Under the pieces are notes generated by a model. It was not told where the DNA came from. It did no database searches and saw only the letters and a program-made list of their open reading frames with translations. A stretch of 64,000 nt of DNA from Blastobasis lacticolella (Eukaryota; Arthropoda; Insecta; Lepidoptera; Blastobasidae): assembly GCA_905147135.1 (NCBI GenBank), contig LR990048.1, forward strand, positions 8,354,563 to 8,418,562, read 5' to 3'. A program made the position numbers and the translations under genes. Each line of letters begins with the position of its first letter. The first letter of the stretch is position 1. This document shows positions 33,410 to 43,889 of the stretch, in pieces.

Positions 33410-33719
33410 TTACGTCTGCGTGTGAACAGACAGCCGTGGACATATGGTCAATAATCATGGCGAGTCGTTTAAAATAACGCGCGAAAAAGCGTCGAAAAAG
33501 CTCTCGTGCAAACGTTGCCTAACTCACAATCTTTCGTAAATCTCTCGTGCGAACGTTGCCTAACTTGAAAAACCAGAATAATACCACCGTTTTATTTGTT
33601 GTCACCGTGACGTGGCACCGCGCGGTGCGCCGCGCAGTGCACTGCACTGCATGAGTGGAGCTCGGGCCTTAGGCATTTGGAGCAATTAATTTAAATAAAT
33701 TCTAAATTATTTTATCAAT

Positions 33720-34172
33720 ATTTCAATGTCTTATGTCATTGTTGATGCCATCTGCAGCAGATAGAACACAACCTGTGTTATTTTTACCGGAATTTCAAGA
33801 CAAACCTAGGATATGTCCAGCAACAGCTTTAGCTAATTACGTCGAACTCACATCATCTCTAAGACCCAATAACGTAACGGAACTATTTCATACAATTAAG
33901 AAACTACACAGAAAGCCCTCATCCCAAACTTAAAGTTACTGGATCAATCAGATGTTATCAGAGAGTGGCATCGACGTCGGCGTATTCAGAGCACATAGTG
34001 CAAGACATGTGTCGACTTAGGCGGCGGCCTGCGCCGGCGTTTGTCTTAATACCATTAGAAAGATGGCTGGCTGCACCAGCACATCGTAGGCTTTCGCAAA
34101 ATTATACAATCGTCCTATTATTGATGAAGGACAATATGCCAGGTCTGTCTTGATTGATAGAGTCGGTCGTAC
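33720..34172 (+). pseudogene. DIRS-type tyrosine recombinase fragment
   Basis: A frame at 33733-33933 gives ICPATALANYVELTSSLRPN. After a shift, SGIDVGVFRAHSARHVST follows near 33962-34015, with the HxxR box as HSARH. A further shift gives FAKLYNRPIIDEGQYARSVL and then TAA near 34172. LxxYNRP after the HxxR box carries the Tyr region of the tyrosine recombinases found in DIRS-like retroelements. At least two frameshifts make it dead. A Crypton is a less likely alternative. Confidence 0.72.
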
Positions 34173-34329
34173 ATAAATTAATATGACCAAGATGTAGATC
34201 GTATTCTACTTTTTGTTAAAAAATACATAATTATTAAGATGAATAATTACGATTGTATTTTTGGTTAATTATCTAATTTACTTTAGTAAAAGGGCAAATA
34301 TTAAACCATCTTTTCTATTATAGTTATGT

Positions 34330-35420
34330 TCTGCTAAACAGCTCTCGATCCCTCAACATCTACATGGTTATTATTACTTATATATAAAGAAACCCAATTA
34401 AATCTCAGGCTGTATTAATCGGCAGCCCTTATATGTGTAGACAACTGCGAGGCAACTCTAATATTCCTCAGATTCTTTTTGACGGTGTTCCTATTCCGCT
34501 CAGTAAATCTGCGAAAAACCTTGTAGTGATATTCGACTGTAACTTATCTTGGGTCTCTCACGTCAATGAGGTTAGCAAAAAACTTCATTACTCATTTCAT
34601 TCAATTAAATGCTTCCAACGTTTTCTACCCCTGAGAACTAAAATTTCCCTCGTTCAATCCCTTCTCCTTCCTATCCTTGATTACGCCAATTCCTGCTATC
34701 TGGATGCCACTGAGGAGCTATTAAACAAGCTTAAACGTCTCCAAAATTTATGCATACGCTTCATTTTTGGTCTGCGTAAGTACGACCATATCTCTAGCTT
34801 TCGGACACAGCTCAAGTGGCTCCCGATTCGGCTTCGTAGGAATGCTCGGATCCTTTCTACCCTCTATAACGTCCTTTATAATCCCTCCGCTCCCTCATAC
34901 CTTCGTGAACGTTTTAAATTTTCCCGGTCGCAAGACAAGCCCTGTCGATCCTCCGTTAAATCTATGTGAGACATTCCTCCCCATCACACTGATTTTTTCT
35001 CCTACTCATTTACTATCCATGCGGCAAGATTGTGGAACTCTCTTCCGCATGAAATACGGGATAGCTCTTCTATTTTCATCTTCAAGAAACGTGTAAAAGA
35101 GCACTACCTTTCTCTATCTGTCTAATATATGTAAGTATGTGTATATGTATTTGTATGTATGTATGTATATGTATTTGTTTTCAATAAATACATACCTATA
35201 TGGTATGTATTTATTTATGTATTGTATTAGTTAAGCATCATTATTTTGTTTTTGCTACTGTGCACGTCTTTACTGCATTTAATTATCACGATCTCTCTGC
35301 TGTAGGCCTGCTGGAAGAAATTTCTTTATAGAAATAAGTTGGCCTGTTGTGCCTAATATATTATGTAATATACTTTTTGTAACAATCTTGTGTACAATAA
35401 ATGGTTAAATAAAAAAACAA
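34330..35420 (+). mobile_element. LINE (CR1/jockey-like) 3' part
   Basis: A 178-residue frame (34433-34969) matches the C-terminal RT region: VVIFDCNLSWVSHVNEVSKK, LVQSLLLPILDYANSCY, LKRLQNLCIRFIFGLR, QLKWLPIRLRR. The frame shifts near 34965. A GTATGTAT-rich stretch (35130-35200) and an A-rich end (about 35405-35425) follow. Confidence 0.75.
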
Positions 35421-36093
35421 AAAAAAAGAATCTCTGTAACGGACGAAATACAATATATGATCAAACGAACTTACCGAGTGAAGTTCGATCGATATTATAT
35501 GAGTCGCTTCATTCGAAAATATAAGCACCCTCCCTCCCAATTAACCTAACCGTAGTTGTCCAATAGAAAAGACCCTTAAATAATGAGCTATGTAGGTAAC
35601 CACGGGGCTACAACAAGTGAAAAAAAAATACCTTCAATCGATTAACAAATCGATTCTCTCTAAATATGCAAATGTTTGTCTGTAGGATCGAAAGACTACC
35701 TGTTAATATTACTTATACAGCACAAATATGTTGCACATTTGAGGCATTTATTTATATTTATGTTTACGGGAACTAATTGTTAAAATCTAAACCAATTACA
35801 AAAGTGAAGTTGATAATAGAGGAAGCCTACTGTTGAAGCTTAAGTTTTAATTACAGCTACTTGAGTAAATTGTACGTTAATTTCATGATCATGTTCATAG
35901 CTGATAGGTAGGTAGAACACACTGCCTACGACATAGTTTTCACTTAGTGGGTAAAATACTACACAATAAAAGTTAACTTTGCAATAGAGTATCATAATTT
36001 TAATAGATTCACCGTTATCTGTATCTACTATATATAAAATACAAACTACTATACTAAAACTAAATTAATTAGTTATGTTGACTTAATTTTAAC
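35421..36093. other. 3' flank of L3, no other gene
   Basis: AT-rich DNA. Part of it (from about 35890) is included in the inverted duplicate at 41305-42347, so the duplication took in L3 3' flanking DNA as well as the exon. Confidence 0.6.
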
Positions 36094-38826
36094 TCAGGCT
36101 TTCCAGAACTGCGCATTTATTGGTCTGTAAGTAGTGTACAGCACTGGGGCTGCTTCAGAAATCGAATCAGATTTCGGATCGTCCAGATTGTAGATGACTT
36201 TTGTAGGAAGGCTGGAGGATTCTGGGGCTGTGAATATAAGCCTCCTTTTTTGACTTTCTGAGATAGTTGTTAAGGAATCTTCCGATTTTAACGCATCCTC
36301 CATTCTAGTTTCTTCTTTATATAACTCATTTGAACTTGATGGCTTGGACATGGAATAATCAGTTGACGATTCTGTGTCTTCTTCAGTTTCTCGAATGGCA
36401 TCTTCGAAAGAAGAGTCTGTCGTATCTTCTCTATAATACGAAGTTGAAGGTTCAGGTGTACTTTCCTGATCATTGGTCGAATTGAAATAAGCATAATCAG
36501 TGTCTGTTGAACCTTGAACTTCTTCTGCTTGTTCTGTAATTGGATCACTCTTAGGTGTTGTTGATGTCATCGGCAGCGTGTCTGAGTCTTTCTCGCAAAT
36601 GAAAGGCTGGCTGTAGCCGCACCATAGGTCGTTTAATCCTAGTTTCTCTTTCCCCATGTCCATGGTTCCACAGTACTCGCCTTCACCGTTCTGAGTGGAA
36701 TCCGTATGGTTGTTTGGTTCGCCATTTTCCCAGGTAGAATAGCCCACCTGATCCAAAGTATGACCTGTAACAATAATAAAAATATTCAGTTTAATTTAGA
36801 TAATTGACTTTTCAAAAAATGTGTTCACTAAAAGTTTTTTCAAAAATCTATATTTAATAAAGCACAAGACATCAGCGGTAATTAATGCACATTGGCTGGT
36901 TTGGCTTCATAGAGCATAGTCATTGTCGCTCGCATGTGAGTAAATACGAAGCCAAAGCCAAGAAAATACTTTCGCGTATCTACATAAAAACCATATTTTA
37001 GACAAAGTGCGTTATAGTTTTTGCTGTAGACGAATTGAAACTAACCGTTCACAGTCAGCCAATGTCCCAACTCTTCATTGTACCGGAATCCAAGTAGGAC
37101 CATTTTCTTGTGAATGCTGATTACCCTACTCTTAGGCCCGGAAAAGAACATATCCTTCAGCAATCTGGCCTCTTGTCTCGAGTTCACGATGGCCAGGTGG
37201 CCGCCCTCCGCCGCGCAGGTTTCGAAGGCACGGCTCCAATGGCGAGTCTCGGGATGATACTTGTAGCAACTATCGGTGTTTTCATCTCTGTGGTATTCTG
37301 TGATGTCAGAAAAGCAAAATTTTTATTATTTCGATATATATCTATGAAATAATTTATAATTTAATCAAAGTACTGTGTGTAACAAGTCTAATATATAATG
37401 GACTTCTTACCGGGATCAGTCGTACCGCATTCATTCATCGGAGGCATGTTATCAGTCATTTTCTTGTAGCACATGTACGAGTACACGCCTCGACAATTAA
37501 CGTCAGCCATCAATCCTTCATGATCTATCACCAAACAGTCTTCAGAGTTGTCGAGATTGTTGGGCTCGGTTAGCGCCCAACTTACTGCCTGCACCTTCCC
37601 GAGGGGAATACCTAAAAACAAAATAGTAAGTAAAGGGATGATTTTAATTGTCATTTAAGCCCGGTTGTGTAGATTCCCGGGCTGTTATAATTTAAATTTT
37701 GGCTGAACTGACCTTCAACACTTTGGTATTCTCCCTTGAAGAAGTGGTCGCTGAAGCCAGTGAAGAGCGTCCTAGGTGGGTCGAAGCTTGCTGCTTGCGC
37801 CATCATTACTAGCATTAGTTCCTTCGTAAGCGGGGAAGCCAACGCAGCACCTACGAAAATCAAATTCTCAGTTTTACAAAATATTAAACATGACTCAAGA
37901 GTGAGAAACATGTTATGTCAATCCCCGTAAGGGCTGCGGATGTTCTTGTAAAGAGATGATTAAAGATCGGAAGAAAAGTAGCAAGGTTGAATTGATTGCC
38001 AGGTGAACCTAGCATAATGAATAATAGCATAATAAGTAGAAGTAATAAGAACCTAACATCATGAATAATAATAATAAAATAAATAAATAAAAATTTCTTT
38101 ATTTCTCAAATCTTCACATTATATGAGGCGAATCATCCCATCAGTAAGTAATAAATATACATGAATGATGAAGATATGAACATATAGTAGACTTACCTTC
38201 CATATTACAACGGACCATGGCATCAGTCCAAGTAGCAGGCACCAAGTGGAATTTAATGAATCCATCCAACTCCTGTACATATTGATAGTCTGGTCGGAAG
38301 ACAGGTATGTCGGCTCCTGTGAAAATGTTGAATAAGTCATCACAGCCCGTAACAGTCCACTGCAGGACTTAGGGCCTCTCCACAAAAGGGAAGGTTTTTG
38401 CCATAATCTCCACGCTTGGCAGGCGGGTTGGAGATTGCAGTATTTAAATATATCTTTTGCCTCGAAAACATTGGTCGCCTAGTACGACACCCATGAGTGC
38501 AAGGGGTTGGTGCTATTCTACTCTGCCGGACACCACACGGCCAGTTGAATAAGTATTATGTCTAAATTCGTCAGAGTAAACGTAAAAAGTTAACTGAACC
38601 CACGGCATGTGGTTGCTGCAAAGTTACAAAAAATTATAAATTCTATTACTCCAATTCAACGAAGTAGAGACTTGTTTAAATATAAAAAAAAGAAATTTGC
38701 ACTGTACATAGATTTATTTCCAAAGATTTAAGAAAAATCAATGGCTAAAATATAAATATGTAAAATATTCTTACGATTTAGTTGTGCGACGAGCAGCAAC
38801 ATCCAAGCAGACAATAAACTCTTCAT
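36094..38826 (-). CDS. Secreted dual-CRD C-type lectin with long acidic tail, L3
   Basis: Six exons on the minus strand: 38826-38775, 38316-38197, 37850-37713, 37611-37411, 37297-37046 and 36764-36094. All introns are phase 1 GT-AG, giving 1434 bases or 477 residues. Signal peptide MKSLLSAWMLLLVAQLN. CRD1 is the most complete in the window, with GFIKFHLVPATWTDAMVRC, ALASPLTKELM, WALTEPNN (EPN) and YSYMCYKK. CRD2 begins DSCYKYHPETRHW, with WENGEPNN (EPN), LNDLWC as the WND-like site, and PFICEK. A 164-residue tail rich in Ser, Thr, Glu and Asp follows, with a KRR site, ending NAQFWKA. Such a tail is not usual for immulectins. Intron 1 holds an RTE-derived SINE 21 bases before exon 2. Calcium-dependent sugar binding by both CRDs is plausible from EPN; the tail function is unknown. 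Confidence 0.88.
36868..36965 (-). mobile_element. MITE fragment in L3 intron 5
   Basis: Shares the phrase around GAAGCC, AACCAGC and TGTGCATTA with the MITE at 2252-2393 but in opposite orientation. It lies between exons 5 and 6. Confidence 0.45.
38338..38543 (-). mobile_element. RTE-derived short element next to the L3 exon-2 acceptor
   Basis: 206 bases flanked by GTTGAATAAGT (38327-38337 and 38544-38554). It is in the sense of L3, with its 3' end 21 bases upstream of exon 2. It shares ends with the copies at 4132, 25524, 47476 and 52012 and has an internal deletion. Confidence 0.87.
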
Positions 38827-38927
38827 TTTAAGTAAATTAATTTTTCTTTTTATTAATAATTAAAACCTTATATTTAAGTTAAGTATACAACAATGTTTAC
38901 ACTTTCACGTTACTGTTTGTAATGTAT

Positions 38928-38956
38928 ACTGATCAGCAACTGGGTCTGTTTATATA
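38928..38956 (-). promoter_or_regulatory. L3 core promoter
   Basis: On the minus strand TATATAAA (38956-38949) is followed by ATCAGT (38933-38928). This matches the arthropod initiator TCAGT with its A at 38930, about 26 bases from the TATA start. It would give a 5' leader of about 104 bases before the ATG at 38826. Confidence 0.5.
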
Positions 38957-38965
38957 CTTAGTATA

Positions 38966-39318
38966 TATGTCGCAGCCAGATGGTTAACTCAGCCATTTGA
39001 TGAGAAGGCTAGTCCGTTAATTAAACATCGGCCTTAAATTGAATGTCTAGGCCGATCGTTGATTGAACTTGAGACCATTTAACGTTTAACTAGTTGGCTT
39101 ATATTAAGCCAGCCCTTTGAACACGGCTGACGTAAAATCAGGCAGGTGATTTAAATGTAGTTCAAATTTTATCCACTGCAGCGCTGGTTAGCGCACCCAA
39201 ACAAATATGGCGTCAGACAGCTGCTGCTCAAACAGCAAACAATATTTTTGAATTTCTTTCGTCATAATTTCGTTTTTACTCAATAAATGGCTGATTTAAC
39301 CAGATGGCTGCGACATAT
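38966..39318. mobile_element. MITE directly upstream of the L3 TATA box
   Basis: Inverted ends of about 38 bases: ATATGTCGCAGCCAGATGG at the left and CCAGATGGCTGCGACATAT at the right, with TA-rich flanks suggesting a TA target. The left end lies about 10 bases from the L3 TATATAAA, so everything further upstream of L3 for about 350 bases is transposon DNA. Confidence 0.7.
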
Positions 39319-39980
39319 ACAACTTGCAACAGATACTAAATTGACCACACGCGATAACCTTTTTCGTGTTTTACTTATTAGTATGGGCTTTATCCACAAG
39401 GAAGAAACAAAACGTTACTGGGAAGTTACCTAAGTATTTCACAAATAAGCAAATAGATAGATGTATAAAACAAGTAAAGTATATTTTATTTTTGTGTGAT
39501 AAGGCAATGTGTAGGTATAGGTAGGTCCACAAGGTTTTCGAAACTTTAACATTCATGATTCTAGGTCTACGGACATTATGTTTTGATGGCTGAATAAGGG
39601 AGGATTTATACTTGATGTAAATGGCCATATTTTGATTGTGTTAAATTAGATTTATTTATTACCAACCTTAATATTTCATTCATATTATCTTTTACAAAGA
39701 ATAAGGATCTTGAAAGTCTGACAGGTGGGATGACGAACCCTAAACAGGGAGAAATTGGCCTGTAGCTACCCCAATAACCTCACCCTACACCACTACCATC
39801 TCCTAGCTAGACTTTGTATCTAGCTAAGTTAAGTACTTAGTCGTTGTACGTAGTAGGAATTCCTAATTAAGTTCGAAACTCGACCTTACCTTACCTTAGT
39901 AAATAATTAAAGCATTTATACACTTATACACACCCACACCAACGCCACAACACCAAATAACGCGAACAATACATAATAAT
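39319..39980. other. Intergenic DNA, no gene
   Basis: AT-rich unique-looking DNA between the MITE and the mariner. No convincing frame or splice site. Confidence 0.5.
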
Positions 39981-41284
39981 AGGTTGGGGAGAAAGTTTCT
40001 ACGCATTTAATATGAAAATTCAAAACATTTTTTAATACAGTTTATTTACATTTAACTAAAGTATGTAGGTACTATTTTGTTAGATAACTTTTTGCCATCT
40101 TATAGGTAGGGACATGATCCCATTGCTATAGAAATTTTGGGGCTTCTGATCAAAAAGCTGCGTCAAGTAGTTTTGGCAGTCCTCTCGTGATGTTAACCTG
40201 ACACTGCCTAAAGAATTCTGAAGAGACTGAAACAGGTGGAAATCTGAAGGTGCAAGGTCAGGACTATACGGCGGATGCATTAACACCTCCCAGCCAAACT
40301 CTCTTAATTTTTGCTGAGTTGTTAAAGATGTGTGAGGTCTAGCGTTATCATGATGAAAAACCACACCCCTTCTGTTGATTAATTCCGGCAGCTTAATCTC
40401 AACTTCTTGCTTTAATCTTATCAGTTGTTCGCAGTAGAGTTCTGAACCCATGGTCCTGCCTGGTGGTAACAGCTCACAATGAATAATGCCCTCCCAATCC
40501 CACCACACACACAGCATCACCTTGTTGCGAGTTAACCCGGGTTTCGCCACAGTCTGTGAAGCCTGACCGGCCTTTGACCATGACCTTTTTCGCACGTTCT
40601 TGTCGTACGTGATCTAACTTAAAATAAATATTCTTATTCTTATTCTTATTCTTATTCTACTTTTCATCACCAGTTATCAATTTCTTCAAAAATAGTTCGG
40701 TTTCATTACGTCGTAATAAAGAATCACAAATGAGTACACGGTTCATTAGGTTTCTTTCAGAGAGCTCGTGTGGTACCCAAATATCGAGCTTTTTTGTGTA
40801 CCCAATTTTTTACAAATGCGCCAAAACTGTTTTGTGGTCAATTCCTACTTCTTCAGCTACGTCGTAACTACTGATATACCGATCTTGCTCCACTTTTTCA
40901 AAAATAGCATCCATACCAGAGCGACGTGCATCTTTGACATCAAAATTTTCGGATTGAAAACGCCTTAACCAAATTTGTGCTACTCTCACAGACACTGCAT
41001 TAGGTCCATAAACATCGCAAATTTTTTCGCGGCTTGCTTTGCATTTTTACCTTTTTTGTAGTAAAATTTTAAAATGTATCTAATTTCTTCATTAGATTCA
41101 CTCATCTTGACGATAAGAAAAACAAATGAAAATCACGCATTTTCAAATTTGAATTTGGACATATCTTCTTTAAAATTTAAACTTTTAAATGATACCAAAA
41201 CCAGCCAGGTTCAAATAGTATAGCCAAGGAGGTTTTATTACAAGTTCATAAATACTATATGCGAATAGACTTTTTCCCCAACCT
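39981..41284 (-). mobile_element. Mariner element, decayed
   Basis: About 1.3 kb with inverted ends AGGTTGGGGAGAAAGT and ACTTTTTCCCCAACCT, flanked by TA-rich sequence. The size and the ends fit mariner. Confidence 0.88.
40080..41104 (-). pseudogene. Mariner transposase, frame-broken
   Basis: The start near 41104 reads MSESNEEIRYILKFYYKKG. After a shift, 40995-40810 gives AQIWLRRFQSENFDVKDARR, a helix-turn-helix region. The C-terminal frame 40595-40080 has HHDNARPHTS and YSPDLAPSDFHLF, that is, the last two D residues of the mariner DD34D catalytic triad. A TTATTC hexamer repeat expanded at 40626-40660 interrupts the middle. It cannot make a full protein. Confidence 0.87.
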
Positions 41285-41304
41285 TATATATCGCTGCGCA
41301 GTGA

Positions 41305-42347
41305 CAGCGTTGTTACAGGTCATACTTTGGATCAGGTGGGCTATTCTACCTTTGAAAATGGCGAACCAAACAATTATACGGATTCCACTCAGAACGGTGA
41401 AGGTGAGTACTGTGAAGCCATGGACATGGGGAAAGGTCTAGGATTAAATGACCTATGGTGTGGCTACAGCCAACCTTTCATTTGCGAGAAAGACTTAGCC
41501 ACGCTGCCGATAACATCAACAACAACATCAACAACGCCTAAGAGTGATCCAATTACAAAACAAGTAGAAGAAGTTCAAGGTTCAACAGACATTGATTATG
41601 CTTTTTTCTATTCGACAAATGATCAGAAAAGTACACCTTAACCTTCGACTTCGTATTATAGAGAAGATACGAAACCAATAATGGTTCCAACAATATACTC
41701 AACTTTCGAAGATAGGGCTAATATTCGAGAAACTGAAGAAGACACAGAATCCTCAACTGATTATTCTATGTCCAAGCCATCAAGTTTAAATGAGTTATAC
41801 ATATAAAGAAAAAACTAGAATACTGGAAGAAGAATTATAAGAGGATGCGTTAAAATCGGAAGATTCCTTAACAACTATCTCAGAAAGTCAAAAAAGGAGG
41901 CTTATATTCACAGCCCCAGAATCCTCCAGCCTTCCTTCAAAAGTCGTCTACAACCTGGACGATCCGAAATCTGATTCGATTTCTGAAGCAGCCCCAGTGC
42001 TGTACACTACTTATAGACTAATAAATGCGCAGTTCCATTGAGCCTGAGTTAAAATTAAGTCAACATAACTAATTCATTTAGTTTTAGTACAGTAGTTTGT
42101 ATTTTGTATGTGGTAGTAGATAAAGATAACAGTGAATCTATTAAACATTAAATTTAAAAAAATACTAAATTCTAAATTTCTTTATTGTTTAGGACATTAA
42201 ATATCTAAGGTAGGAAAGTAGGAAGGACAAAGATACTCTATTGCAAAGGTAACTTGTTTAGTATTTTACCCACTAAGTGTAAAGTATGTCATAGGACTCG
42301 TAGGCAGTGTGTTCTACTTACCTATCAGCTACAAACATGATCACGAA
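41305..42347 (+). repeat. Inverted duplicate of the L3 3' end
   Basis: Corresponds to 35890-36770 in the opposite orientation. It starts in the intron just before L3 exon 6 (GTTGTTACAG kept) and runs past the L3 stop into flanking DNA (CACTGCCTAC region). It begins 20 bases after the mariner end. Confidence 0.87.
41319..42041 (+). pseudogene. L3 exon-6 pseudogene (CRD2 C-terminal half plus tail)
   Basis: Keeps NGEPN, NDLWCGYSQPFICEK and the tail start but replaces the conserved W before ENGEPNN with F. It gains an in-frame TAA at about 41639 and further indels beyond. No signal peptide or CRD1 exons are linked to it, so it is a non-functional duplicate. Confidence 0.9.
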
Positions 42348-42509
42348 GCTACCCCCATACGTTGAAGTGGCAATAGGTATAATCCTGCGCTGCTATATTT
42401 TTACTTTAAATATTTGCCTAATTTTGTTATTTCTAGATTATTACTCGATAGCTTGTGTGGAAATGGTGTCCTGTGTTGTTTGAAGTGTTGCTATAGGCAA
42501 TGTTGATGA

Positions 42510-42660
42510 TGGTGCGATAATTCAATGCAGTGCATGTGCATCCTAGTCACTTTTCCTGCACTGGGCTTAAAAATAAGCCTAAATCGAGTTGGCGCTGTTC
42601 TTCGTGTAAGAAAGATAAGTCTTCGTGTCCTACACCCGTGGACGGCATTACTATTGTGAA
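42510..42660 (+). pseudogene. PHD-like zinc-finger fragment, probably from a LINE ORF1
   Basis: One frame reads HPSHFSCTGLKNKPKSSWRC and then SSCKKDK, the second half of a PHD-type Cys/His pattern (HxxHFxC then WxCxxC). PHD-like fingers occur in ORF1 of some insect LINEs. It is cut on the right by the T-rich end of the LINE at 42661-43870. Confidence 0.4.
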
Positions 42661-43870
42661 CATTTTTTTTTTTAATTTTATATTATCCAGGCATTTGACC
42701 GCCATCTCACCGCCATCGTTCCATTTCCTAGCCGTTCGCATTTTAAAGGTTGACCAAAGCGGCTCGTGCGGGTAGCTGGAAGATCCACGACATAAGGATG
42801 AAGCGCTTGCCCGGATCGCGTTTCCCAATGGCGGAAAGAGGCCGGCGAAATGAGGTCGTGCAACTGTTTCGCACACTCTCCAAAATGCAACCTGTAGAAG
42901 ACTGACAGACACGCAACCCTGCGCCGATGCTGGAGGCTCAGCAGCTTAGCCTCAATTAATTGCGGGTCACAAATTATCTTTTTTGTACGTCTTTCCACCG
43001 AATCCAAAGCGGCCAGTTGGTATTTGGCTGATCCATCCCAGAGATGGCAGCAGTACTCCCATGCATGATCGGACTTGTGCTTGATCTAATTGAAGCAACT
43101 GCTTTGAAGTGAAGTACCGCCTGACCTTCGAAAGGATACCAAGTTTCTTGGCCGCATTCTTAGCTTTGGATTCGATGTTCTGTCCAAAGTTAAGATTGGT
43201 TGATAGCTCAACACCAAGGAGCTGTAAGTTGTCGGTAATTTCCACAGCCACATTCCGGAAAGCCGGAGTTAGATGGAATGGACTCCGTTTGGTGGAAAAC
43301 AAACACGCCTGTGTTTTGGTAGCGTTGAACGCCGCTAGATTGGCTTCGCCCCAGTCGGAGACTGCCTTGAGAGCTTTGTTCAAACGCCTAATCATGGCCA
43401 CTCGACAAGACTAAATGTCGTCCCTGTTAGCTTTTGCCTCTAACAGATATCTATCCGTTACTGTGCTGTCGTCAGCGTTCCCAAGGGTACCAGGTACTAG
43501 AAGATCATTAATATGCAGTAAGAAAAGAGTCGCGGACAGAACCGATTCCTGAGGAACTCCCGCGTCGATAGCTTGAAGATCAGACGAGTAACCATCGAGA
43601 ACTACCCGGATTGATCGTCCACTCAGATAGTCCGAAATCCAGGTGCAAAAGCCAACAGGAATACCAAATGAGAACTCTATCCGAGATCTACGGATGGAGA
43701 TGAATTACATAAGAGCGGAGATGAGCTCGTCACAAGCACCTAGCGCTGATTCGGGCCTTGAGCTGACGCACGTACAGCCGCGCCAACAAGGCTAGTTTTG
43801 TAGCAGCACTCGAGTTAGTAGATTGGGAATCGACCGTTCGAAGTTGTAACAACAATCAAGACAGCTATCT
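42661..43870 (-). mobile_element. LINE family C (jockey-like), decayed
   Basis: The minus-strand order ends in an A tail (T run at 42663-42675). Frames at 43401-42967 and 43007-42678 give the RT C-terminal half ([31 protein letters not shown]). Upstream, a damaged catalytic region reads [12 protein letters not shown]. The same family, better preserved, is at 59485-60575. Confidence 0.8.
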
Positions 43871-43889
43871 CATCAGCTGTGCATCACAG

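Larger units (their letters stand above)
29015..33667. mobile_element. FB2, large foldback element with nested LINEs
   Basis: The outer arms match in inverse orientation: CACTCATGCAGTGCAGTGCA at about 29024 and TGCACTGCACTGCATGAGTG at about 33638-33657, continuing for about 180 bases. The inner arms (about 31466-31740 and 32035-32315) are also inverted copies and meet around a GC-rich centre. A unit of about 110 bases with CAAACTTAATACTGTAATAA and ACTAGTT words is tandemly repeated in the right arm (32315-32540) and occurs inverted in the left. LINEs fill 29484-31319. CTTAGG lies on both sides but may be chance. No transposase frame was found. Confidence 0.7.

Noticed and set aside
29009..33673. 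CTTAGG on both sides of FB2 as a target duplication
   Set aside because: It is only six bases, and the right flank is not the continuation of the lectin fragment on the left, so the match may be chance.
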